Source of the DNA: an uncultured Porphyromonadaceae bacterium | GTDB lineage: Bacteria > Bacteroidota > Bacteroidia > Bacteroidales > Muribaculaceae | Direction: 5' to 3' | Assembly: GCA_900547825.1 (NCBI GenBank) | Contig: URII01000004.1 | Span: 1-64,000 of the forward strand | Length of the DNA: 64,000 nt | Shown: positions 17,653-26,200 of the stretch, piece by piece | Position numbering within the stretch: position 1 is the stretch's first letter | How the letters are laid out: each line of letters starts with the position of its first letter | Made by a program: the position numbers and the translations under genes | The notes under the pieces: model-generated | What the model was told of the DNA's origin: nothing | The model's input: the letters and a program-made list of their open reading frames with translations, nothing else | Databases searched by the model: none

Positions 17653-19356
17653 TCAGGCCTCACTGCGTATCTGCGCCACCAAGGCATTGGCCGTGGCCAC
17701 AGCTTTAGTGATATGGTCGCAGATATGGTCCTCGCCAAGAAGACGGCTTACGCCGGCTGCCTCTAATGAGTGGCGCACATTGTCGTTGACTCCCGACAGC
17801 ACCACGTGGATCCCCTCGCTTTGCGACGACTTAATGAGAATCTCAAGGTTATGTATGGCCGTGGAGTCAATAAACGGCACCTTGCGCATGCGGATAATGC
17901 GCACCAGCGGCTTATCGGCCAAAGTGGAACGCATCATCTCGTCAAACTTGGTGGCCACGCCGAAAAAGAACGGCCCGTCGATCTCATACACCGACACACC
18001 TTTAACAACGTCGAGCACTTCATGCACAGTGAGGTCGGTGCCTTCGGCTGCATCAAGCTGATCGCCATACACCTTTATGGAGGTGTTCTCCATAACGCGG
18101 CGCAGGAACAGGATCACGGCAAGCAGCAAGCCGATCTCTATGGCTATGGTGAGGTCGAATATCACCGTGAGCAGGAATGTGACCACAAGCACGGATATGT
18201 CGCTCCCGGGATTATGGAATATGGCCCGGATAGTGCGCCAGCCGCTCATGTTGTAAGCCACCACGATAAGCACAGCCGCGAGACAGGCCATAGGTATCTC
18301 GTTGATCAGCGGCATAAGGAAAAGGAATATCAGCAGCAACACAAACGTATGCACTATGCCGGCCACAGGCGTACGGCCTCCGTTGGATATATTGGTCATG
18401 GTGCGGGCTATGGCGCCGGTAACAGGTATTCCGCCGAAGAAAGGCACCACGATATTGGCCACCCCCTGCCCTATCAGTTCGGTGTTGCTGTTGGTGCGCG
18501 AACCCGTCACACCATCGGCCACCGTGGCCGAGAGCAACGATTCTATGGCTCCGAGTATGGCGATTGTGAATGCGGATGGTAGCAGCATATTTATGGTAGC
18601 CATGTTAAGCGCGAAACCGTGAGGTTGAGGAATATCAGTGGGCAAATTGCCGAACCGGTCACCTATTGTTTCCACCACACCGTGGCCCGTCACACATTTA
18701 ATTATATATACAGCAGCCGTTACCACTATTATGGCGAGGAGTGCCCCCGGAATTTTCTTGGATATGTAACGCGAACCGATTATCACCACAAGCGAGCCGA
18801 CACCTACAAGCAGCGTAGGCCAGTCCACGGAACCGAAATTATTGATATACATCCACCATTTAGGCAGAAACTCACTCGGAATATTGCGCAGGCCAAGGCC
18901 GAAAAAGTCATTTATCTGCGTGGAGAATATGGTAAGCGCGATACCGGCTGTGAACCCCACCACAATAGGATACGGTATGAACTTTATCACCGTGCCGAGA
19001 TGGAACAACCCGAGCATGACCAGTATCAGACCGGCCATGAGCGTGGCCACAGCCAATCCCTCCAAACCGTAAGTGGCTATTATGTTGTAGACTATTACTA
19101 TGAACGCTCCTGTGGGGCCTCCGATCTGCACACTGTTGCCTCCGAGAGCCGACACGAGGAAACCACCTATGATGGCAGTTACGAGTCCCACCGTAGGACT
19201 TACGCCACTCGCTATGGCGAACGCTATGGCAAGCGGCAGAGCCACTATGCCCACCACCACTCCGGCAGTCAGGTCATCCTTGAATTTAGAAAACGAATAA
19301 TGCCGCAGGGCCGAAACGAGCTTCGGCCTGAAATCAACTGCTCCTGAAAATGTCAT
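17653..19356 (-). CDS. SulP family inorganic anion transporter with STAS domain
   Basis: A 567-residue inner-membrane transporter. The membrane part (residues about 25-430) has the SulP signature region DLTAGVVVGIVALPLAIAFA and about 12-14 hydrophobic segments including GGNSVQIGGPTGAFIVIVYN. The C-terminal STAS domain (about 445-560) contains VPFIDSTAIHNLEILIKSS. Members carry sulfate or bicarbonate, often with sodium; the substrate is not evident here. The start MTFSGAVDFRP at 19356 is chosen over an upstream in-frame Met at 19455, because the latter would lie only a few bases after the promoter and would add 33 residues unlike the family. A hairpin sits in the resulting leader of about 100 bases. 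Confidence 0.93.
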   Translation of the reverse strand: MTFSGAVDFRPKLVSALRHYSFSKFKDDLTAGVVVGIVALPLAIAFAIASGVSPTVGLVTAIIGGFLVSALGGNSVQIGGPTGAFIVIVYNIIATYGLEGLAVATLMAGLILVMLGLFHLGTVIKFIPYPIVVGFTAGIALTIFSTQINDFFGLGLRNIPSEFLPKWWMYINNFGSVDWPTLLVGVGSLVVIIGSRYISKKIPGALLAIIVVTAAVYIIKCVTGHGVVETIGDRFGNLPTDIPQPHGFALNMATINMLLPSAFTIAILGAIESLLSATVADGVTGSRTNSNTELIGQGVANIVVPFFGGIPVTGAIARTMTNISNGGRTPVAGIVHTFVLLLIFLFLMPLINEIPMACLAAVLIVVAYNMSGWRTIRAIFHNPGSDISVLVVTFLLTVIFDLTIAIEIGLLLAVILFLRRVMENTSIKVYGDQLDAAEGTDLTVHEVLDVVKGVSVYEIDGPFFFGVATKFDEMMRSTLADKPLVRIIRMRKVPFIDSTAIHNLEILIKSSQSEGIHVVLSGVNDNVRHSLEAAGVSRLLGEDHICDHITKAVATANALVAQIRSEA

Positions 19357-19384
19357 ATTATATATAATGTGATTTGATTGTAGA

Positions 19385-19428
19385 CTTAAAAACAGAATGA
19401 GCCGTGCTGGCGTACGTGCATGGCTCAT
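19385..19428 (-). promoter_or_regulatory. Terminator-like hairpin in the SulP leader
   Basis: On the minus strand ATGAGCCATGC pairs with GCACGGCTCAT (one mismatch, 10-base loop), followed by TCTGTTTTTAAG, between promoter and start codon. It could be an attenuator. The stem is equally strong on the plus strand, but there it has no T run. Confidence 0.5.
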
Positions 19429-19466
19429 GGTATAGCGCGGGGCCTCCCCCGTCAAATTTCAGGCTG

Positions 19467-19497
19467 CAAAGTTAAGCAATTATCCCGACCCGTCAAA
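19467..19497 (-). promoter_or_regulatory. Promoter of the SulP gene
   Basis: On the minus strand TTTG (19497-19494) and TAACTTTG (19474-19467), 19 bases apart. Confidence 0.85.
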
Positions 19498-19563
19498 ATC
19501 CCTAAAACTCCCTGCCCGGCAATTAACACACAAGCATCATATATGGCTATGCAGTCCGTAAAA

Positions 19564-20625
19564 CTACTCTTTTCCTACTGATGGTATTTCCCACCAGCCG
19601 TTGCGGCGCCCGTTACGGCGAATGATAATGCCGCGCGCCGCGAGAGAGGAGGTGATTCGTTTTACAGTGGCTGTTGATTTCTTTATTCCTTTTGCAAGTT
19701 CCATTTGGGTGATTTTGGAATTGGCTGTTATCAACCGCAGAACCGACAGTTCTTCCAAAGTACAGTTCAAAGTATCAAATTGAGACTTTGAATCATCAGT
19801 AGTGATACTTTGAATATTCGAATCACCGGCACTTACAAGCATTGAGCGGTTGCTTAGTTCATTTGACTCACCAAGAATCACGTTACGGAGGAATAGTTCA
19901 ACAAACTCGGTTGTAGGCTGAATATTCAGTCCTTTATAGGATGCACGGACAAGAGCGTTGCGGAAATACCATGAATGACGCTTGAACATCTCGTTTGAAG
20001 CTTGTACGCCCATAGAGCGCAGATACTTTATCAAGAAGACAGCCGTAGTGCGTGTGTTCCCCTCCCTGAAAGGGTGTATTTGCCAAAGGTCGGCAACAAA
20101 GCCGGAAATATGCCGTATTATTTCATTGATTTGCAGCCCGGTATAATCAAATCCCTTTTCCTTGTCAAGATCATACTCAATCGCCTCCCGAAGATTGAAA
20201 GCCGGTTGATAACTGACGGACGCATCGCCTCCCAATACCCATTCTTTCTTCGAGATATCCACGTCGCGGATCTTGCCCGCAAACTTGAATATCCCCTCAA
20301 ATATACGTTTATGAATCGTAGTGAGTCCCACCACGGAGAAAGCAAACGAGGGTTCATTGATGATTTTCGCTATATTGCTGCTTGCCACGTCGGCCTCTTC
20401 ATCAACGGCATCATGAGCCGATTTTGACTGATAATACTGTCTGATAAGAGCCCGCGCCTCATCAATGCTCACATCGCCTTCGATATGGCGGCGTGCGGTT
20501 TCGACAAGATAAGGCGACACCTTCAACCCATCGACATCCTGCAAGCCAATAGCCGTCTGCCAAGCGTCAGCCTTCTCCCGCTGCCCCAGTTCACCATGCA
20601 CTATATACTCATCAAATTCGCTCAT
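19564..20625 (-). CDS. Fic family protein with VbhA-like N-terminus and winged-helix C-terminus
   Basis: A 353-residue Fido-domain protein. Residues about 36-66 (VETARRHIEGDVSIDEARAL and following) resemble the antitoxin VbhA-type inhibitory helix fused to some Fic proteins. The Fic core follows, with the catalytic loop HPFREGNTRTT (His184 to Thr194). The canonical loop is HPFx(D/E)GNGRxxR; here the second Gly is Thr and the last Arg position (195) is Ala, so the nucleotide-phosphate contacts differ from classical AMP-transferases. Residues about 285-350 form a winged helix (ITQMELAKGIKKSTATVKRI). Last gene of the restriction-modification operon, 16 bases after the other Fic gene. Likely role: AMP- or other nucleotide transfer to a target protein, possibly toxic or regulatory. 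Confidence 0.88.
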   Translation of the reverse strand: MSEFDEYIVHGELGQREKADAWQTAIGLQDVDGLKVSPYLVETARRHIEGDVSIDEARALIRQYYQSKSAHDAVDEEADVASSNIAKIINEPSFAFSVVGLTTIHKRIFEGIFKFAGKIRDVDISKKEWVLGGDASVSYQPAFNLREAIEYDLDKEKGFDYTGLQINEIIRHISGFVADLWQIHPFREGNTRTTAVFLIKYLRSMGVQASNEMFKRHSWYFRNALVRASYKGLNIQPTTEFVELFLRNVILGESNELSNRSMLVSAGDSNIQSITTDDSKSQFDTLNCTLEELSVLRLITANSKITQMELAKGIKKSTATVKRITSSLAARGIIIRRNGRRNGWWEIPSVGKE

Positions 20626-20641
20626 ATTCCTTTTGGTATAT

Positions 20642-21382
20642 TTATTTGCAATTCACTTTCCAATAGCCTGATTTATTGCTTCCGACGCGCTGCACCAATT
20701 CTTGTTCTTTCAGTGAACTGATAATTTTTCTGACAGCACGGTCCGTAATTCCAATTTCTTTGGCTATTGCGGATGCTGTGAGGTTAGGTCTTTTCAGCAA
20801 TAGGTCAAGAACATTAGATTCTGATTTATTAGGAACTTTGTGAGGAACTTTATTAGGAACTTTTTCCGTTTCCTTATGCTTTTCAAGTGTGTCACGGATT
20901 TCTGTCAGCATAAAGTCAATGAACGGTCCCGATTGTCCGGCGGCAGTGGAAACGGCAATTGCATCATAGTATCGTTGTTGATTGGAGAAAACCATATTTT
21001 CCACCGGTAGATGTTCAAAAACGGGATTAAGCCTACCCAATATAAGTGATTGCCATAATCTCCCGGTACGTCCGTTGCCATCGCTGAACGGATGGATAAA
21101 GCTGTAAAGTTCATACGCCTTGATTGCATTCCTCACCTCCTGAATCTGACGTATCGGGGCAACTACATTCTTGCCGTTGATAATATCGGCTACCTCATCT
21201 TCCGACAACGTATTGCCCTCAATGGCAAGAGAACTATGGATAGTCTTGATACGATTCGCCTTGCGCAGACGCAATCCGTCCTCATTTTCAAGAGCGATGG
21301 CATACCGCTCAAGCAGAGCCGAAATCTCAGCAATGAGATTGATTGCCAGTGGTGAAACTGTAAATGGAGGTGCTTGCATCAT
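20642..21382 (-). CDS. Fic family protein, class II inhibitory motif, shortened core
   Basis: A 246-residue protein. N-terminal part: inhibitory helix with SLAIEG (Ser51 to Gly56), matching the (S/T)xxxE(G/N) motif of self-inhibited Fic enzymes. The catalytic loop HPFSDGNGRTGR (97-108) is fully canonical. However, the stretch that in homologues lies between QEVRNAIKAYELY (81-93) and FIHPF, about 90 residues containing the target-docking flap and preceding helices, is absent. Family members of this kind are usually 330-380 residues. The C-terminus is a winged helix (LTASAIAKEIGITDRAVRKI) after a KVPN repeat linker. Activity on proteins may be lost or changed; the reading frame is intact. Confidence 0.85.
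   Translation of the reverse strand: MMQAPPFTVSPLAINLIAEISALLERYAIALENEDGLRLRKANRIKTIHSSLAIEGNTLSEDEVADIINGKNVVAPIRQIQEVRNAIKAYELYSFIHPFSDGNGRTGRLWQSLILGRLNPVFEHLPVENMVFSNQQRYYDAIAVSTAAGQSGPFIDFMLTEIRDTLEKHKETEKVPNKVPHKVPNKSESNVLDLLLKRPNLTASAIAKEIGITDRAVRKIISSLKEQELVQRVGSNKSGYWKVNCK
20829..20864. repeat. Three 12-bp tandem repeats encoding a KVPN/KVPH linker
   Basis: Three successive 12-base units with the core AGGAACTTT encode VPNK-VPHK-VPNK between the Fic core and the winged helix of the Fic protein. The unit is a multiple of three, so expansion or contraction would change linker length without a frameshift. Confidence 0.8.
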
Positions 21383-21384
21383 AA

Positions 21385-21534
21385 CTAAGGGTTAGTATAA
21401 ATGTGATGGTTGTCGATATTGAGAAACGCACACGCCGAATGCATACCGTCTTTCAACTCGTCGGTAATCTTCTTCAGTTCCAAAGTCCGCGATTCGTCCT
21501 CCGCAATCAATGCCTTTATATCATCAATAGTCAT
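21385..21534 (-). pseudogene. Truncated AlbA_2 (Schlafen-type AAA_4) domain protein remnant
   Basis: A 49-residue reading frame starting MTIDDIKALIAEDESRTLEL and continuing KKITDELKDGMHSACAFLN. This is the recognisable N-terminus of AlbA_2-domain putative regulators (residues EDESRTLELK and the HSACAFLN helix). It then runs out of homology (IDNHHIYTNP) into a stop, so the remaining several hundred residues of the normal protein are gone. Its ATG overlaps the stop of the preceding gene (ATGA, 21531-21534), which preserves the coupling of the former full-length gene. Two bases after its stop the Fic gene begins. It could be translated as a short peptide, but I regard it as a gene fragment. Confidence 0.7.
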
Positions 21535-23213
21535 CCTGCTAATTCTTTGATAAAGTCGTTAATTATTTCAGGAGATTTAAGTTCATATCGACTCATCAAG
21601 AAAACCGAAAATGAAATATCTTGACAATGTAAAAGTTCCGTAAAAGTATAACTATACCCAGACAAACGTTTTTGACAATAAGCATGGTAATTTTTAATCT
21701 CAGAAAAAATATCGATCATACCACTCTTGATTAAGTCTGACGCTAATATAAATGTATCCATATCCAATACAGTAATGGGATGAGTAATGGTATTCAATTC
21801 ATCCTTTATAGCCTCATTTAGAAGTCGATTGAATCCATCTGAAGAAAAATTGTAATCATCACACAAAAGTATTGGGTATACTTCAAGATTTTCTAAATTG
21901 ATTTCGTCCCAAAGAAATTGATGTTTCTCTATTCTATCGCAATTTCTAAGAAGTTGGCCCGTGCCATGATTTCCAATTAAACTCTTATAAACTACCTTCG
22001 CGCACTCGGATGGATTTAATATAGCCTCTTGGCTAATCATCATTCCTTTACATTCAAATAATAAAATTTTATTGTCTTTTCTAAAATATCCATCTGGAGG
22101 CGAATTTGTCAGGCTTTCAAAAGAGCATTTCCCATATGAGGGCAACAGTTTATACATTTGCTTCGCATACTTGATTCGGTTATGACAATCTGTATCTGTC
22201 AATAAAAGTCCCTCCTTACAGAATGTATATTCCAACAAACCAGTAAATAGAAAATTCTGAATAAATTCAGTTGTGAATGCTACCTGAAAATTTTTAAATA
22301 CACCTGTCTCCGAATTTATTTTAGAGAGCGCAAAACGAAAGTGTAAGTAAAACAAGTTACTTACAAACACATTCGATATCACCCCATAATGATAATTGCG
22401 TAACTTTACAAAAGGCTTATTCTTAAATGCAGTATAATCAACATTCTCTTTTAGTGAGACTATTTCCTCCAATGTTAGTGATATTCTATCTAAAAAATCC
22501 GTCATATATCCTTTGGAGTGAAACCTAAAAATGACATTCGTTTTGCGCGGCTCAAAAGGTATATCTTTAGTAAGATAATCAATTATATTAATATAATCCG
22601 CAAAAGATGAGAGATTATGTGTGTTTAGAAAGGTATCACGCAATTTTCGCCACTTGTCAGAAGATGTATTGAAAAAACGATTAAGCATGAGTGCTCTATA
22701 AAATGTTGAGTATAAGCTTATCCTTGGGTCTATTTCATATTTTTTTGACCTGATATGTTTGTAAAATTTATCACCCGACTTATCTTTGAATCTTGGATTA
22801 TTTTTTAATAATTCACTATTTATCTTCAGAATAGCAAGTAACAACGCAAAGTTAATCTCAAAGATATTTCTTGGACTTTTGAAATCTTTTGGAGAAATGC
22901 TGTATGCGTTTTTAAGGAGTTCTAAACCTGTTTGAACATTAGTCAATTCAAGTTCATATTCTGCATTATGAATTGGTCTGTTCAATAGCTGTTCTATAAT
23001 ATCTGGTGGTAATGTTGTTTCAAAACCAAGATTATGGATAGTTTCATCAGCAGGAATATCCTTTGTCGTATTCGATAATAGCAGTCCAATACGAATAGCA
23101 TGCTCACGTGGTACATACTTCAGTAAATCTTTAGCATCCATTTCTAATGGTTTATCGCCAAAGACATCATCGAAGTTTAAGAGTAGTTTATCAACGATTT
23201 CCATACAAATCAA
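21531..23213 (-). CDS. Unrecognised protein with PD-(D/E)xK-like motif in the restriction-modification operon
   Basis: A 560-residue, A/T-rich gene product that I cannot assign to a named family. It is soluble, without signal peptide or membrane segments, and rich in Phe, Tyr, Leu and Lys. Near the middle it has PPDGYFRKDNKILLFECKGM: Asp374, 12 residues, Glu387-Cys-Lys389, with a hydrophobic strand before the Glu. This is the spacing of the PD-(D/E)xK nuclease active site. The downstream segment TGQLLRNCDRIEK could supply the conserved Gln-containing helix. It begins 12 bases after the single-chain restriction-modification gene and is presumably co-expressed. Candidate roles are an accessory nuclease or a DNA-interacting partner of the system. 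An alternative start is Met4 (23204). Confidence 0.75.
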   Translation of the reverse strand: MICMEIVDKLLLNFDDVFGDKPLEMDAKDLLKYVPREHAIRIGLLLSNTTKDIPADETIHNLGFETTLPPDIIEQLLNRPIHNAEYELELTNVQTGLELLKNAYSISPKDFKSPRNIFEINFALLLAILKINSELLKNNPRFKDKSGDKFYKHIRSKKYEIDPRISLYSTFYRALMLNRFFNTSSDKWRKLRDTFLNTHNLSSFADYINIIDYLTKDIPFEPRKTNVIFRFHSKGYMTDFLDRISLTLEEIVSLKENVDYTAFKNKPFVKLRNYHYGVISNVFVSNLFYLHFRFALSKINSETGVFKNFQVAFTTEFIQNFLFTGLLEYTFCKEGLLLTDTDCHNRIKYAKQMYKLLPSYGKCSFESLTNSPPDGYFRKDNKILLFECKGMMISQEAILNPSECAKVVYKSLIGNHGTGQLLRNCDRIEKHQFLWDEINLENLEVYPILLCDDYNFSSDGFNRLLNEAIKDELNTITHPITVLDMDTFILASDLIKSGMIDIFSEIKNYHAYCQKRLSGYSYTFTELLHCQDISFSVFLMSRYELKSPEIINDFIKELAG

Positions 23214-23225
23214 GACTAAACATAT

Positions 23226-26200
23226 CTAATTAAGATATTTATCAAGAATGGCTTGTTTCTTAGACGGAATCTGTGCCTGTATACCACGAAGCCTTGCTAT
23301 TTCAGTATCAATAGCTATAAACTCGGATGCGATTCTTCGCTGTTCCTCTATATCTTTTGGTAAGACTATCTCAAATTTTTCAATTGTATCTTTACGACCA
23401 CGAGGCATCTTCATACCGGAAACATCCTGCATGATATAATCAAAAAACTCGTTTCTACGGAGGGCGTAATATACGAATGCTGAATCAACCTCTTGGGGAT
23501 TGAGATTGTGTAACACCAAAACATCAGGGTTGCATCCGCCCTCTCTATCTGCAAGCCAAAGTTTCTTAAGATAGGGTCTAATATTTGACAATAATATATC
23601 CCCCGGATAATAGGCTATCACGTTTGTGATTTCAGGCAAACCATTATACGGTCTTACACCTGCACATTCTGGAAGCATGTTATCCGTACTCACAAATGAG
23701 TCCGCTGCAATTTGAGAATATGGAATTCTCTCATTGGCGAAGGGCATTATTCCTGCCAAAGATATGTTATTCCCATTAATGTTGTTCTGCAATGAAAGTA
23801 TCCTTGCGTTCAATTCTTGTATTTCATCTTCAATTATACGGTATTCCCTATCTAATTGAGAACATTCTTGCACAATTTTATTCTGGATTGCCGTGTTTGG
23901 TTTAGGGATGAAATAGTTTTTCAGATATTTAAAATGACGTTCATATTTCCCGTGATTAATTATATCAAGGGAACTTAGGTAAAAATACAAATATTTGAGC
24001 GAAATAGAAGAATCTGAAATTTTTATAAGTTGGGTTCCATCAGCTCCTCTTACAAAAGGCTCATCCAAATATTTAAAGGTGCATGAGTGATCGCCGAATA
24101 CAATCAATGGCACATCTGTGATTGGATTATCATCATAATATCCTGACACCACGATACCTTTTTCTTGGGTAATGACCGGATACCTGCCTGTTTCTTGAAT
24201 CTTATTCGTGTCGATTTTTGTGGTTTCACCATTAATTCCATCTAAAATATCGCCTAATTTTACGATTGGATACTTTGTTTTCGGTCTGAATGAGAAAGCA
24301 AAGTTGGTTTTGAATTCTTTCTTAAACCCTACGGACTTGAAGTCAAGCATATCCACTAAATTCCCAAAAGTGCAATACTCTCCGCAATCATCAGGGATGA
24401 TATAATCCTCCCCTATAAAATTACAGCGAATCAGTGAGTTGATTTTATTTGAATCAGCGAGGTTGTCTGGGTTAAATAGAGGTGTTACAATACCATTGAT
24501 GCCTCGAATCTGTTGCATCGTGTCATCGTCAGCCTCATTATCGGAATTACCATTCTCTGTTGAATTTGTGGATGTGCCAATATGAAGGTATTTAATTCCC
24601 TCATTCCCTTTAGTATTGCTCCATTCATATCCGAGGAATTTTTTCCCTTCAGATGTACCTGATGGCATATTTACGATAAGAACCGGACAAGGAGCATTAT
24701 ATGCCAGCATGAAAAAGAATAATTTATCTTGTTCGATGGATTTTACAAAAGAATGAAATGTCTCACGTCTGATTTTATCCTGTTCTTCTGCCCTCTTGTT
24801 TTTGAATGCCTTTGATTTCTCCTGTGATTTGAAACGGGTGCGGATTTTCTTAGCTGCTTCAAGTACGCCCGACATTGCATTTCTACCGTTACCGAAGAAA
24901 GCACGATGGTACGACTTAAACATTTCAGTAGACTGGAGAGAGTCCTCTATATAACCTTTTAAGAAGTGTTTGTAGTCATCCATATTGTATCCCATATGAC
25001 AGCAATAGGCCGCGAGTAAATGGGAATCTTTATAAATAGAATCGGTTTCAGCACGTCCGCTGAACCAATCTTCCATTCGGCACCAATAATGCTCGGATTC
25101 GGATGTATTGGTTTCCTTGCGACGAAGGAACAGCACAACTGTATTCGTACTCGTTTTCCCAAATGTGCCTTTATCAAACTTCACCAAAGATATCAAATCA
25201 AACGATTTAAGAATCACCTCTCGTGCACGAGTATAAATTCCATCCTTCGTGAGAACAGATACTGGCAATACAATAGCTGCCACACCGCCAGATTTTAATA
25301 ACTGCGCAGCCCGCTCAATAAAGAAAGTTTCGATGGCATTGTTCTTGTCAACATTTATGTCATCGTTGAAAATTGAATAACGTTTGCGTTGTTTCTCCGA
25401 TAACGTTTCTAAGAATCCTGAAACCGAATATGGCGGATTCGCAACAAGAACATTGAACGTTCCATCTCTCAGTTCATTAATTTTTTCAAGTGCATCCGCA
25501 TATATGATGTTTGTATCATCGTGGCCATACATGAAAGCAGATACTTTGGAAACTTTTGATAGACGGTATTCCTTCTCGATACCATATATGTTGGCATAGA
25601 AATCTTTCAGTCTATTATTTCCGTGGTATTTCCCCACAAATTCTTTGATACGAAAAGCATATTCAGTAAGGAAATGTCCTGCGCCACAAGCATAATCTAT
25701 GGCTAATGGCGGTTCCTGATTGTTCTTGATGATGTTTTCAAGAGGCAAGGAAGAAACAATGAAACGGACAATAGGCATCGGGGTGAAGAATTGCCCTTCG
25801 CTTTGTTTTACTCCCTTGTTAAGAAAACCCTCAAACAGGTCTCCAAGAAGCTGGTTTTGGTAGTTCTCGCTTGTACGAAGGCGTATGTCTTGGAGCATTT
25901 TTACAATCTTTCGCAATACAATGGCATTCTGCTTAAACAACCTTTCGTTATGCACACTGATAAAAGCAAAATCGTTGTCAGAAAAGAACTTCAACGCGCG
26001 GAAATATTCCTTGATTGTCTTTTTAGTAGCATCAAGGTCATTTACCACCCATCGGAATGCTTTATCAATTTCGCTATTCTCAATATATGTTACATCCTCT
26101 CCAAGGAATTTCTTCATACCGTCACGATAGAGCCTTTGCAAACGATCCTGAAGAGAGAAATCATCATCATAAGAGGTGCCTTTCCAATAGAAATGCAAGT

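Noticed and set aside
17770..19347. Two long plus-strand frames (270 and 242 codons) opposite the SulP gene
   Set aside because: They are antisense shadows of a well-supported transporter; no promoter or domain supports them.
19357..19455. Upstream start of SulP at 19455
   Set aside because: The promoter at 19467-19497 leaves almost no leader for it, and the 33 extra residues do not resemble the family N-terminus.
19457..19563. Island boundary searched for target-site duplications or terminal repeats
   Set aside because: I saw no convincing repeat shared between this end and the 27.1-27.4 kb end, so no mobile element is called.
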